A stretch of DNA of 23,639 bases from a virus: the IMG/VR virus record IMGVR_UViG_3300046524_000366, positions 1 through 23,639 of that record. The stretch is one strand, 5' to 3'. Made by a program: the position numbers and the translations under genes. Under the pieces are notes generated by a model. It was not told the DNA's origin. It made no database searches and saw nothing but the letters and a program-made list of their open reading frames with translations. Shown in pieces: positions 1 to 6,139 of the stretch; the first letter of the stretch is position 1, and each line of letters starts with the position of its first letter.

Positions 1-51
1 CGATTCGTGCTGAGCCTCAGTCCATACCTGCCTTGCGTTGATCAGTTTCAT
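1..51 (-). CDS. Start of an early/late regulatory or nin-region gene, cut by the window edge
   Basis: An ATG at 51-49 on the minus strand overlaps the stop codon of the NinG-like gene by four bases (ATGA, 48-51). The frame stays open to the window edge and shows 17 residues, beginning MKLINARQVW. The coupling to ninG makes it a real downstream member of the leftward operon. In lambdoid phages the gene after the nin region is often an antitermination protein of the Q type, which would fit, but 17 residues are not enough to assign a family. Confidence 0.55.
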   Translation of the reverse strand, partial: MKLINARQVWTEAQHES

Positions 52-629
52 GCTGCTTCCTTTTTCAGTTCTCTGGTCTTTGCCCGATATTCGGCCTTGA
101 TGGTTTTGATTTCTTCGACGGTGTACTTGCGAAGCTCATGAGGCCCTTCGAGCCATTCGACTTTTTCGGCGCCGATTTCCTGTAGGAGTGAGATTCGGAA
201 ATTCACCAAATTGCCTGACAGGTGCGTGTTGCATGGGGCGCACTGCTTCCAGACATTGAGCGGCTCGAATCGCAACTCAGGGTTCGCTCCTACGGATCGG
301 TAGTGCCCTGCGTGGTATTGGCCTTCGTGGTGCCGACCGCAACTGATACAAGGGCGATCGGCGTCACGCAGGCGAACCCACTCGTTGAATGTCGCCTGGG
401 CTTCGCGCAGGTGATCCGCCCTGTTCTTCAGCTTCTCCTTGCGTACCTTGATCTCTCGGCGCTCGATGCTCGCCAGCGACTTGCGCTTCTTCTCCCGCTT
501 GTCCCGCGCGATGACAACGGCGCAGTCCGGCGAGCACCAAGACTGAAAGCTCACCTTCGGGACGAATGAGGCCCTGCAGGTTTTGACTGAGCACTTTTTC
601 GGGCGCGGCTGCTTCCTTTCAATCGTCAT
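48..629 (-). CDS. ninG: NinG/Rap-like recombination protein
   Basis: This 193-residue protein resembles lambda NinG (Rap), a structure-specific endonuclease that acts on recombination intermediates in Red-type phage recombination. An N-terminal zinc-finger-like cluster (C13, C18, C32, C36) is followed by a highly basic helical stretch at about 43-75. A C-terminal HNH-like metal site has CISC at 94-97, HAGH at about 106-109 and CAPC at 130-133. Length is close to lambda NinG. Its start overlaps the stop of the NinB-like gene (ATGA, 626-629), and its own stop overlaps the next start. Its presence fits the RecT/exonuclease pair elsewhere in the window. The family call rests on the cysteine pattern and operon position. 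Confidence 0.85.
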   Translation of the reverse strand: MTIERKQPRPKKCSVKTCRASFVPKVSFQSWCSPDCAVVIARDKREKKRKSLASIERREIKVRKEKLKNRADHLREAQATFNEWVRLRDADRPCISCGRHHEGQYHAGHYRSVGANPELRFEPLNVWKQCAPCNTHLSGNLVNFRISLLQEIGAEKVEWLEGPHELRKYTVEEIKTIKAEYRAKTRELKKEAA

Positions 630-1096
630 GCAGCCTCCTGGCTCAGCAGATCATCGAAGTACACGCCCTGCTGTGCGAACCGCGCGACGATGCGGTCGGT
701 GTACGCCACGCCCTGAGCGCGATTGAACAGGCTGGTCACCGGGAACCCGTCCGGGCCGAAGAGTTTGCAGCCGCTCATCATGGCCAGCTTCGTCTCGTAC
801 GGGAGGTGGCGCATGACGCGGTACCACTCAGCCTGAAAACCGGCGTCCTCGTTCAGCAGGATCTGCACGCCGACGTGCAACTTGCAGTACCGGCGAGCGT
901 CGGCCTCGTCGCCGATCTGGGTCATCTCTGCGATGCGCTTGTACATCGCGAACCACAGCCGGTTTTGGTCGAGCGTGCGGTCCTTTCCCGGGCGTAGCGA
1001 TACGACGACGAACTTCTTGTCGCGGTACATGGCGCTAAGCTTCGTGATGGCCTCGGAGAGTTTCGCCTGACAGTTCACGGAGATTTTGTCAGCCAT
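626..1096 (-). CDS. ninB: NinB/Orf-like recombination mediator protein
   Basis: This 156-residue protein lies directly upstream of the NinG-like gene, with a four-base overlap. Lambda NinB (Orf) is a single-stranded-DNA and SSB-interacting recombination mediator of similar size. The N-terminal half carries the motif RTLDQNRLWFAMYKRIAE, matching the LDQN-type segment of NinB-like proteins. It is followed by a conserved-looking segment with CKLHVGVQIL and PYETKLAMM. It overlaps the small upstream gene by eight bases, so all these genes are translated from one leftward message. The family assignment comes from the LDQN motif plus position; a generic phage protein of unknown function remains possible. 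Confidence 0.6.
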   Translation of the reverse strand: MADKISVNCQAKLSEAITKLSAMYRDKKFVVVSLRPGKDRTLDQNRLWFAMYKRIAEMTQIGDEADARRYCKLHVGVQILLNEDAGFQAEWYRVMRHLPYETKLAMMSGCKLFGPDGFPVTSLFNRAQGVAYTDRIVARFAQQGVYFDDLLSQEAA

Positions 1097-1316
1097 GGGT
1101 GGCCACCTTGTTCGGCAATCCGTTGATCAGCTCGCCGAGTTGCTGTGTCAGTCGCTCGTTCTCGGCCAGCAACTCAAGCGCCACCTCTTCCACGGTTTTC
1201 TCCCCGAGGAATTCCTGCAGCGCCTCAGTGTTGCGCTTCCAGTCTGCGCAGTCGGCACGGAAAGATGCCGCTTCGGCCCACAGCAGCTTCTGGAGTTTTT
1301 GTTTGTCGATGGTCAT
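1089..1316 (-). CDS. Small coiled-coil phage protein, unknown function
   Basis: A 75-residue acidic protein whose ATG overlaps the stop of the upstream replication-module gene (ATGA, 1313-1316) and whose end overlaps the NinB-like gene. It is predicted mostly helical. The segment EEVALELLAENERLTQQLGELI has leucine-rich heptad spacing typical of a short coiled coil, so it may dimerise or bind a partner. No catalytic or metal-binding residues are visible. Tight coupling on both sides is the main evidence that it is real. Confidence 0.7.
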   Translation of the reverse strand: MTIDKQKLQKLLWAEAASFRADCADWKRNTEALQEFLGEKTVEEVALELLAENERLTQQLGELINGLPNKVATHG

Positions 1317-2110
1317 TGAGCCGCACTCCTTGCTTCCAATTGTTCGGCCTGCTGAATCAGCAGCGCCCGGCGATCCGCCAGCTCATTGGCTGCCAGAATT
1401 CGCAGTTCTGTTTTTTCCTCTGCCGATGCTTGGCGCATGGCGAGCATCGAATCCTTCACCGCGGCGAGCTTCTCGCGCAGTTTTGGCGAAGGCCGCGCAA
1501 CCTCACCGGTGAGCAGAGCGACGACAGCCCGACCGTCTTCTGTGACCGGCACGACACTCAAGTCGGCCAGGTACTGCTGAGCGCGCTCTTGAGGGATTCG
1601 CTGCATCTGTACGGCCTTGGTGATCGCCTGTGTGCGCCGGTTGGCGTCGAAGCCGACCGACACATGCCAGTTCACTTCCTTGCTGTCCTCCCGGGCCTGC
1701 CCCACCAACCGCTCGTAAGCACTGTTGAACGCCATGCGCGCGCCGACCTTGTCGCCGGCGTCGAGGACAGGTTTCGCCGCTGCGAGTGCGAGCTGGATCT
1801 CGTCGGTCAGCACCACGGTTTCGAATTCATCGTTGGTGGTCATGGCGATCGCCCATGCTTCGTCCTTGCCGGGGCGGCCATCGGCGACCTGAACGCGCTG
1901 AAGAATGTCAGCCATTGCGAGCTTGCCCTTCACCTCAAAGCGGCAGGCCTTCAGTGCGGCTTTCACGACCGCCACCGGGTAAGCACAGAGGTCTTCGGCC
2001 ATGATCGCCGCGGTGCCTGGGTTCATTTCCTGACCCATGGCCTCGGCGGTGGCGCATATCGCAGCAGCGAGCCCGGCAACCTGTTGGTCGTTCATTTCAA
2101 AGGTATTCAT
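1313..2110 (-). CDS. Replication-module protein, possible helicase loader (P-like position)
   Basis: This 265-residue protein overlaps the end of the O-like initiator gene by 14 bases, the position of gene P (DnaB helicase loader) in lambda. It is alanine-rich and predicted mainly helical. The N-terminal part (about 1-85) includes a segment with PVAVVKAALKACRFEVKGK, and the C-terminal third (about 205-265) looks coiled-coil-like. No Walker A or B motif is visible, so it is not a DnaB or DnaC ATPase. Helicase loading is inferred from neighbourhood only. The close packing (one gene 14 bases upstream, the next overlapping by four) shows it belongs to the replication operon. Confidence 0.6.
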   Translation of the reverse strand: MNTFEMNDQQVAGLAAAICATAEAMGQEMNPGTAAIMAEDLCAYPVAVVKAALKACRFEVKGKLAMADILQRVQVADGRPGKDEAWAIAMTTNDEFETVVLTDEIQLALAAAKPVLDAGDKVGARMAFNSAYERLVGQAREDSKEVNWHVSVGFDANRRTQAITKAVQMQRIPQERAQQYLADLSVVPVTEDGRAVVALLTGEVARPSPKLREKLAAVKDSMLAMRQASAEEKTELRILAANELADRRALLIQQAEQLEARSAAQ

Positions 2111-3068
2111 TGCGCTCTCCCGCTTGGCGCTTGGCCAAGACCATTTGCGCGGCCTGCTCGGCGGCGGAAACGTTCGCTTCGGTGCGTTCCATCTGGCGCG
2201 CGGTTGTTCCGTTGATGCGCTGCCCGGTCACCCACTGGGTGTGGTAGCTCTCGGCATTTGCCAGCAGCTCGTTGAGGCTGTGGCACTTGCGGAGCACAGC
2301 GGCATCGCTGGTTTTCAGGAAGTGAGCCGCGACGTGATGAGCGACATCGGCGCCGAGGCGGTCGACAAGTTGACCGAGCTGGCCACCTACCTTGGCGTTC
2401 CACACAGGCCAAGTGCTGTAGCGCTTGCGGTAGGCCATGGCGTAGTTCGCCCACACCTTGTAGGTTTTGCAGGACTGGTCTTTTGGGCCAGGCATGTCAG
2501 CGGGAATCTCAACCCGCGGGGCATCGGTGCGATCGACCACGAGAACCAGATTGCGGGCCGGCTTGTCCGGGCTGCCTTGCAAGTCCTGACTGGTATCCTG
2601 ATTGGTACCCTGATGATTGGTATCCTGATTTGTCGGAGATTTTTCCGACCCTGGCTCGGATTTTTCTCCGACCTTGCTCGGATTTTTTTCCGAGGTAGAT
2701 CGGATTTTTTTCCGACCTTCGTTCTTTGGTGGGGTCGGATATTTTTCCGACCCGTCCAGCTTCTGGTTCCACTCAATCGCCTTCCCGGTCAGGCGGAACA
2801 GCGTGATGTTCGAAGTGCTGGAAAGCTCAATCAGACCGGCCTCTTCTAGGGCCTTCAGCATGCGATAAGCAGTGTCTGGCTTGTCCGTGAGCAACGGCAG
2901 CTCCTCGATGATCTTGGCCTTGCTCAGTGCGAAGAAGATCCCGTCGTCAGTCTTGATTGGCTTAGTCCAGCTCGGGCAGCCGTAGACGAAGGCGAACAGC
3001 AGGGCCTGCTGAGAATTCAGCCCCCACTCCAACGCCTTGACCTGATTGATCGTGACGGTGAATTGCAT
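2097..3068 (-). CDS. O-like replication initiator with winged-helix N-terminus
   Basis: This 323-residue protein has the modular build of lambdoid O-type initiators. An N-terminal helix-turn-helix/winged-helix domain (about 1-105) contains FALSKAKIIEELPLLTDKPD and TAYRMLKALEEAGLIELSS. A low-complexity hydrophilic linker (about 106-165) is rich in S, E, K, N, Q and D. The C-terminal domain (about 170-323) presumably contacts the helicase loader. The linker DNA holds five 18-bp palindromic iterons, the usual place for a lambda-type origin. The start codon follows the rha stop by one base, with an AAGG ribosome site inside the rha end. Its product should bind the iterons and recruit host DnaB. 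Confidence 0.8.
   Translation of the reverse strand: MQFTVTINQVKALEWGLNSQQALLFAFVYGCPSWTKPIKTDDGIFFALSKAKIIEELPLLTDKPDTAYRMLKALEEAGLIELSSTSNITLFRLTGKAIEWNQKLDGSEKYPTPPKNEGRKKIRSTSEKNPSKVGEKSEPGSEKSPTNQDTNHQGTNQDTSQDLQGSPDKPARNLVLVVDRTDAPRVEIPADMPGPKDQSCKTYKVWANYAMAYRKRYSTWPVWNAKVGGQLGQLVDRLGADVAHHVAAHFLKTSDAAVLRKCHSLNELLANAESYHTQWVTGQRINGTTARQMERTEANVSAAEQAAQMVLAKRQAGERNEYL
2591..2629. repeat. Three direct 12-bp repeats beside the iterons
   Basis: TGGTATCCTGAT (2591-2602), TGGTACCCTGAT (2603-2614) and TGGTATCCTGAT (2618-2629) lie head to tail just outside the iteron array, still within the linker of the O-like gene. On the coding strand they encode a repeating NQDTNHQGTNQDT stretch. They could be part of the origin (a secondary binding or unwinding element) or a coding microduplication. 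Confidence 0.6.
2632..2751. other. Putative phage replication origin: five palindromic iterons
   Basis: Five 18-bp imperfect palindromes of the form (G/C/A)TCGGA-AT-rich centre-TCCGA(C/G) lie at 2632-2649, 2655-2672, 2677-2694, 2699-2716 and 2734-2751. The first four are spaced 22-23 bp start to start, about two helical turns, which puts the initiator binding sites on one face. The A/T tracts in each centre are thus phased and may bend the DNA. Lambda and P22-like phages carry comparable iterons inside the O gene. The copies are read in three different frames of the host gene, so the conservation is at DNA level. Confidence 0.8.
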
Positions 3069-3069
3069 A

Positions 3070-3882
3070 TCAGGCCTTCCCGACCAGTTTGGCCAATTCA
3101 GGGAAACGATCCACGTACCAGTGAGGCTGTGTCTCGCGGGGGCATTGAGGACTGGTGAGGTTCTTGCCGTAGGCCAGACCCTTCTCAGTCACCGACCAGA
3201 AGTCGACCATTTCCTGCTTTGAGTTCTTGCGCTGGAGCTGCGTGAGGAAACCATGGGCTTCCAGTAGTTTGTTAAAGGCTGGTGCGGACGTGCGCAGGTC
3301 GAAGTCTTTGATGAGAGCAGTAACGGCCTTGGTCGGCATGGAGGTGCCGCCAGTTGCATCGGGCGCAGCGTCGACGGCGTAGCCAGGCAGGAACTTGGCA
3401 TCTAGTCCATTGTTGGCGGCGATCTTTGCCAGCATCATCATCTTGCTTGACGGTGCCGGTTTCAGGAGGCGATCGAAGCACTCCAGAATGGCGAGCTCGC
3501 CGACAATCTTTGAGTTGTTGGCGGGAAGAGCGGCTTGTGCTGCGACAACACGCTCGAGCTCTTGCCAGCGATCCACAAGCTTCGATGTGAACTCCGGCGA
3601 GAGCTGAGCGACGATTACGTAGCTGTCACGCTCGCAGATGTTGTAGATACGGGTGGCGCGCGCGCGACCAAGTTTGTCCCTGGACCATTCATCCTCAGAT
3701 TGAGGATGGACCAACCCGCTAGCGGCCAAGTCCTCAATGGTGCGCTTTACGTTGTCGTGGCGCTTGCCGGTGACATTCGCGATTTCGCGGGAAGACATCG
3801 TGCTGCGCGACACGTTTTCAGAATTCGAAAAACGCGTCGCGACATTGTTGGGGGGATTGACGAGATTTGATTGTGTATTCAT
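3070..3882 (-). CDS. Rha-family phage regulatory protein
   Basis: This 270-residue protein has an N-terminal Rha-type domain (about 25-115) with TMSSREIANVTGKRHDNVKRTIEDL, a SYVIVAQLSPEFTSKLVDRWQELE helix, and basic residues between them. Rha-type proteins are phage regulators or antirepressors with a winged-helix-like fold. The C-terminal 130 residues contain a second possible DNA- or ligand-binding segment (PTKAVTALIKDFDLRTSAPAFNKLLEAHGFL). I chose the ATG at 3882 because GAGG lies five bases upstream; a 29-residue upstream extension is open but overlaps the YmfL-like gene and lacks a ribosome site. It is the third gene of the leftward operon, just before the replication gene. Confidence 0.8.
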   Translation of the reverse strand: MNTQSNLVNPPNNVATRFSNSENVSRSTMSSREIANVTGKRHDNVKRTIEDLAASGLVHPQSEDEWSRDKLGRARATRIYNICERDSYVIVAQLSPEFTSKLVDRWQELERVVAAQAALPANNSKIVGELAILECFDRLLKPAPSSKMMMLAKIAANNGLDAKFLPGYAVDAAPDATGGTSMPTKAVTALIKDFDLRTSAPAFNKLLEAHGFLTQLQRKNSKQEMVDFWSVTEKGLAYGKNLTSPQCPRETQPHWYVDRFPELAKLVGKA

Positions 3883-3906
3883 TATTGCCTCGCTGATGTA
3901 GCAATG

Positions 3907-3932
3907 AGCCAGGCCACGAACCTGGCTTTTTT
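3907..3932 (+). terminator. Rightward intrinsic terminator, antisense to the leftward operon
   Basis: AGCCAGG (3907-3913) and CCTGGCT (3921-3927) form a 7-bp stem with a 7-base loop, followed by six T (3927-3932) on the plus strand. All genes here are on the minus strand, where the hairpin has no U-tract after it. It should therefore stop plus-strand (antisense) transcripts moving toward cro and cI, while leftward transcription passes. Confidence 0.65.
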
Positions 3933-3943
3933 GTGCCTGCGAT

Positions 3944-4411
3944 TTATGCGCGGGCTTTATGCAACTCAATCACCGCCCCGATAGCCTCAAGGCTCGCCGA
4001 CATGTACTTGGCGTGCAGGGCGCGGATCTTCTTTGCTTCGTTCGAGTCGATCTCGCCGTCTTCCAAAGCGGAAGCCACCATCTGGTCAAGAGCGCCACGC
4101 TGAGCGGATGCAGCCAGCGAGCGCTGGTACAGATCAACGTTGTCCAACTCCCCCGCTTCCGGGATCTTTACGAACACACCGCCGTACATCGCGCAGATGT
4201 AGTCCGGCAGATGCTCGGTCTTGGTCTCACATTCCAGTACGTGGATCTCGACATCGCTGAGCGGCTTGCACCCGGCGGTTTCATAGATCTGGTTCTCCAG
4301 GCGCTTGTCCTTGATGCCAAGGCGAGCAGCTGCGCAATCCATCCCGCCAGGGAAAGCGTTGGACACGGCCGCCATTACTTGGCGGCGGGTCTCTAGTACG
4401 GGCGTTTTCAT
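3944..4411 (-). CDS. CII/YmfL-like phage regulator
   Basis: This 155-residue protein sits second in the leftward operon, after Cro and before Rha, the usual place of a CII-type regulator. The N-terminal half has a helical DNA-binding-like layout (RRQVMAAVSNAFPGGMDCAAARLGIKDKRLENQIYE) typical of YmfL/CP76-CII-like phage regulators. The segment KPLSDVEIHVLECETKTEHLPDYICAMYGG fits the same family. The C-terminal half is helical with an acidic stretch (ALEDGEIDSNEAKKIRALHAKY). Such proteins are expected to activate repressor or integrase promoters during the lysogeny decision; that role is inferred. No promoter with a TTGC-N6-TTGC lambda CII box could be shown nearby. Confidence 0.65.
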   Translation of the reverse strand: MKTPVLETRRQVMAAVSNAFPGGMDCAAARLGIKDKRLENQIYETAGCKPLSDVEIHVLECETKTEHLPDYICAMYGGVFVKIPEAGELDNVDLYQRSLAASAQRGALDQMVASALEDGEIDSNEAKKIRALHAKYMSASLEAIGAVIELHKARA

Positions 4412-4475
4412 GTCCTAGTTTTTCCTTTGGTCGGTGGCGATCAGAATTGCTTCACTGGAACGGCGGACAGCTATG

Positions 4476-4718
4476 TCAGGCGGCTTCTACTGCCTGCTGC
4501 TTAGTGCCACGCACATACGCCCAATCAATGTCTGGGCGCAGTTGTTCGCAGGTGACCTGGCCCTGGCTTTCCCGCTCAATGTTGATTGCGAGGGACGCGC
4601 TTGGCCGGCGATTGCCGTATGCAACCTGCTTCAGCTGACCTGGGGTGGTATTGCACGCCGTTGCGAATGCCAGCAAAACCTCGGTTTCGAGCGGCTTCAG
4701 AAATTCGTGCAGGTTCAT
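4476..4718 (-). CDS. Cro-like/YdaS-type HTH regulator
   Basis: This 80-residue protein is divergent from the CI-like repressor and first in the leftward operon, the Cro position. It has a helix-turn-helix of the type ALLAFATACNTTPGQLKQVAYGNRRPSASLAINIERES, close to Cro and YdaS antitoxin-like regulators. Start ATG at 4718-4716 has AGGAGG five bases upstream; an in-frame GTG two codons earlier lies on top of that ribosome site and is unlikely. It probably binds the TTAGC-N4-GCTAA operators at 4745-4798 and opposes the repressor. A 64-base stretch separates its stop from the next gene. Confidence 0.8.
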   Translation of the reverse strand: MNLHEFLKPLETEVLLAFATACNTTPGQLKQVAYGNRRPSASLAINIERESQGQVTCEQLRPDIDWAYVRGTKQQAVEAA

Positions 4719-4741
4719 ATGCACCTCCTTTAATAGCCGCC

Positions 4742-4770
4742 AGATTAGCGTTTGCTAATGTGCGAAGCAA
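4742..4770 (-). promoter_or_regulatory. PR-like promoter for the cro operon
   Basis: On the minus strand, TTGCTT (plus coordinates 4765-4770) and TAATCT (4742-4747) are 17 bp apart. The operator at 4745-4758 fills the spacer and overlaps the -10, so repressor binding would block RNA polymerase. The same arrangement occurs at the rightward promoter near 7095-7122, which supports the call although the hexamers are only partial matches. Confidence 0.55.
4745..4758. promoter_or_regulatory. Repressor operator OR1-like
   Basis: TTAGCGTTTGCTAA is a 14-bp palindrome (TTAGC-N4-GCTAA). Closely related copies occur at 4785-4798, 7081-7094 and 7106-7119 and nowhere else that I noticed. This is the pattern expected for CI/Cro operators. 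Confidence 0.75.
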
Positions 4771-4784
4771 TAGCAATCCGTAAT

Positions 4785-4798
4785 TTACTGATTGCTAA
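4785..4798. promoter_or_regulatory. Repressor operator OR2-like
   Basis: TTACTGATTGCTAA keeps a perfect right half (TTGCTAA) and a degenerate left half of the operator. It lies 40 bp from the first operator and 20 bp before the repressor ATG. It is therefore well placed for autoregulation of the repressor promoter, for which no convincing -35 was found; TAATTT at 4781-4786 is a possible -10. Confidence 0.6.
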
Positions 4799-4818
4799 CT
4801 GGAAGCGATGATTCAGAA

Positions 4819-5376
4819 ATGGATATCAACGAAATGCGCATACGGGCGCTCCGCCAATTAATAGGCGACAGCCAGCTGAAGGACTTCGCGAACCAGCACG
4901 ACTTGGACGCGTCCTACATCTCTCAAATTCTTAATGGCCATAGGTCTTTCGGAGAGAGAGCTGCTGCAAATATGGAAAGAAAAATTGGCCTGCCAAAAGA
5001 CTATCTGGCGAGGCCCGCCGTTGAGTCTGAATCAGATACCCCTACATCTCGAGTCAGCGCCGCGGTAGGAACTTCCTTCGTGGCTCCTGCTCTAGCCAAA
5101 ACGATTGCAATCGCGATTTCCGAGGGGCGGCTGAGCGCGACTGATGTTGAGATGCTTAGAAAGCTTGTCGCGCATCTGATTAAGAAAAACGAAGCACAAA
5201 CAATTGCCTCCGTTCCGGAAAAATTAGGCAGCCTTACGGATGCTGTGCTTGCCGGATCACAAGACGGAGAAAATGTTGATGACATGCTCAGGATGCTTCA
5301 GCACGGCCTGAAGAAATCGCAGTCTACGGATAGCGCTAAGAAAGATGAACCAACCAAAAAGAAACGCACTAACTGA
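4819..5376 (+). CDS. CI-like repressor without self-cleavage domain
   Basis: This 185-residue protein has a lambda-CI-type helix-turn-helix near residues 19-42 (QLKDFANQHDLDASYISQIL), followed by NGHRSFGERAAANMERKIGLP, a common phage-repressor signature. Residues 85-165 are helical, probably for oligomerisation. The tail (166-185) is rich in Ser, Thr and Lys. There is no Ala-Gly cleavage site or Ser/Lys S24 peptidase core, so RecA-stimulated autocleavage is not expected. ATG 4819 is the first methionine in frame; an upstream TTG lies inside an operator. A GGAAG at 4801 is distant, so translation may be weak or leaderless. It is divergent from cro and overlaps the kinase gene by 32 bases, so both are made from one message. 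Confidence 0.85.
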   Translation: MDINEMRIRALRQLIGDSQLKDFANQHDLDASYISQILNGHRSFGERAAANMERKIGLPKDYLARPAVESESDTPTSRVSAAVGTSFVAPALAKTIAIAISEGRLSATDVEMLRKLVAHLIKKNEAQTIASVPEKLGSLTDAVLAGSQDGENVDDMLRMLQHGLKKSQSTDSAKKDEPTKKKRTN

Positions 5377-6139
5377 TCCGGTTCTGGGTGTCTATGTAAA
5401 TGGCGATGCCATTGAAGACAAAGAGCTTAGGGGGCAGCACCCCCTTTTTTATGGACTTGTCCGCTTTCCTGGTGGGCACCAGTACCATGCATATGTGAAG
5501 CTGCTACCGCCAAAGCAAATGTATGCCGAGGTGCTAAGCTCGCTCCTCGGGCGATACCTAGGGCTCCCTATTCCATACACTTCTGTAGTTGTAGCTCGAG
5601 GCTCTCAAGTCGGAGTTACTACCCCGAGAGTCATATGCCTCGCCAGTGTCGATACGGGCGCTAAGCCGATTGCTAGGATTGTCAGGCCGGATGAAGTCAG
5701 TCACGTATTGAATACCTGGTCTAGCAAACGAGTTTCCGTTGTCTTCGATGAGCTGATAGCCAACGCTGATCGAAACCTCAGAAATGTTCTGCTAGGGGCA
5801 GATGGAAAGCTTTGGCTTATTGATCATGAGGAAGCTTTAGGTGATTCGCTGACAGCACCTCATCGCGCCATCTGCAATCACTTGCTGAATCGACTAATCC
5901 AAGATGTTAGCGAATTTGAAAAGCGCAGAAGCGCGCAAATGATCAACGACGAAGCACTGCCACTGAACGAATGTGACTTCGGAGCTCATGCAGAGATTGC
6001 GTTACCAGGACCCTGCCAGGTTTCTGTCGAGCATGTCCGGGATGTGGTGGCGTTTTTGCAAGCGCGAGTACATCATATCCCGAACCTGATCGGTGGAGGA
6101 ATGCACCTAAGGCAAGGCGCACTTGGACTAGCCCAATGA
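5345..6139 (+). CDS. HipA-like kinase (HipA_2 type) encoded in the immunity operon
   Basis: This 264-residue protein matches the short HipA-like kinase family. YVKLLP (K52) is the likely ATP-binding lysine, and E62 on the next helix is its probable partner. FDELIANADRNLRNVLL (134-150) gives catalytic D142 and metal-binding N147. LWLIDHEEAL supplies D160 for Mg. It lacks the N-terminal domain and the large C-terminal half of full HipA (about 440 residues). HipA-type enzymes are Ser/Thr kinases, best known from toxin-antitoxin modules paired with an HTH antitoxin. Here the HTH partner is the phage repressor, whose gene overlaps by 32 bases; the next gene overlaps by four. The substrate is unknown; the repressor itself is an obvious candidate. 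No PI3/4-kinase or other family fits better. Confidence 0.8.
   Translation: MNQPKRNALTDPVLGVYVNGDAIEDKELRGQHPLFYGLVRFPGGHQYHAYVKLLPPKQMYAEVLSSLLGRYLGLPIPYTSVVVARGSQVGVTTPRVICLASVDTGAKPIARIVRPDEVSHVLNTWSSKRVSVVFDELIANADRNLRNVLLGADGKLWLIDHEEALGDSLTAPHRAICNHLLNRLIQDVSEFEKRRSAQMINDEALPLNECDFGAHAEIALPGPCQVSVEHVRDVVAFLQARVHHIPNLIGGGMHLRQGALGLAQ

Noticed and set aside
1145-2215. A 356-codon plus-strand open frame
   Set aside because: It lies fully opposite the replication-module, small coiled-coil and NinB-like genes, which are linked by start-stop overlaps; its protein has a composition typical of an antisense shadow.
2591-2751. A CRISPR-like array
   Set aside because: The repeats are short palindromes at 22-bp steps inside a coding gene, without unique 30-base spacers; they are origin iterons.
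3883-3969. A 29-residue N-terminal extension of the Rha-type protein
   Set aside because: It crosses the hairpin at 3907-3932 and overlaps the upstream gene, whereas the ATG at 3882 has a good ribosome site.
4764-4777. A fifth operator copy between the two OR-like sites
   Set aside because: Only the AGCAAT half matches; too degenerate to call.
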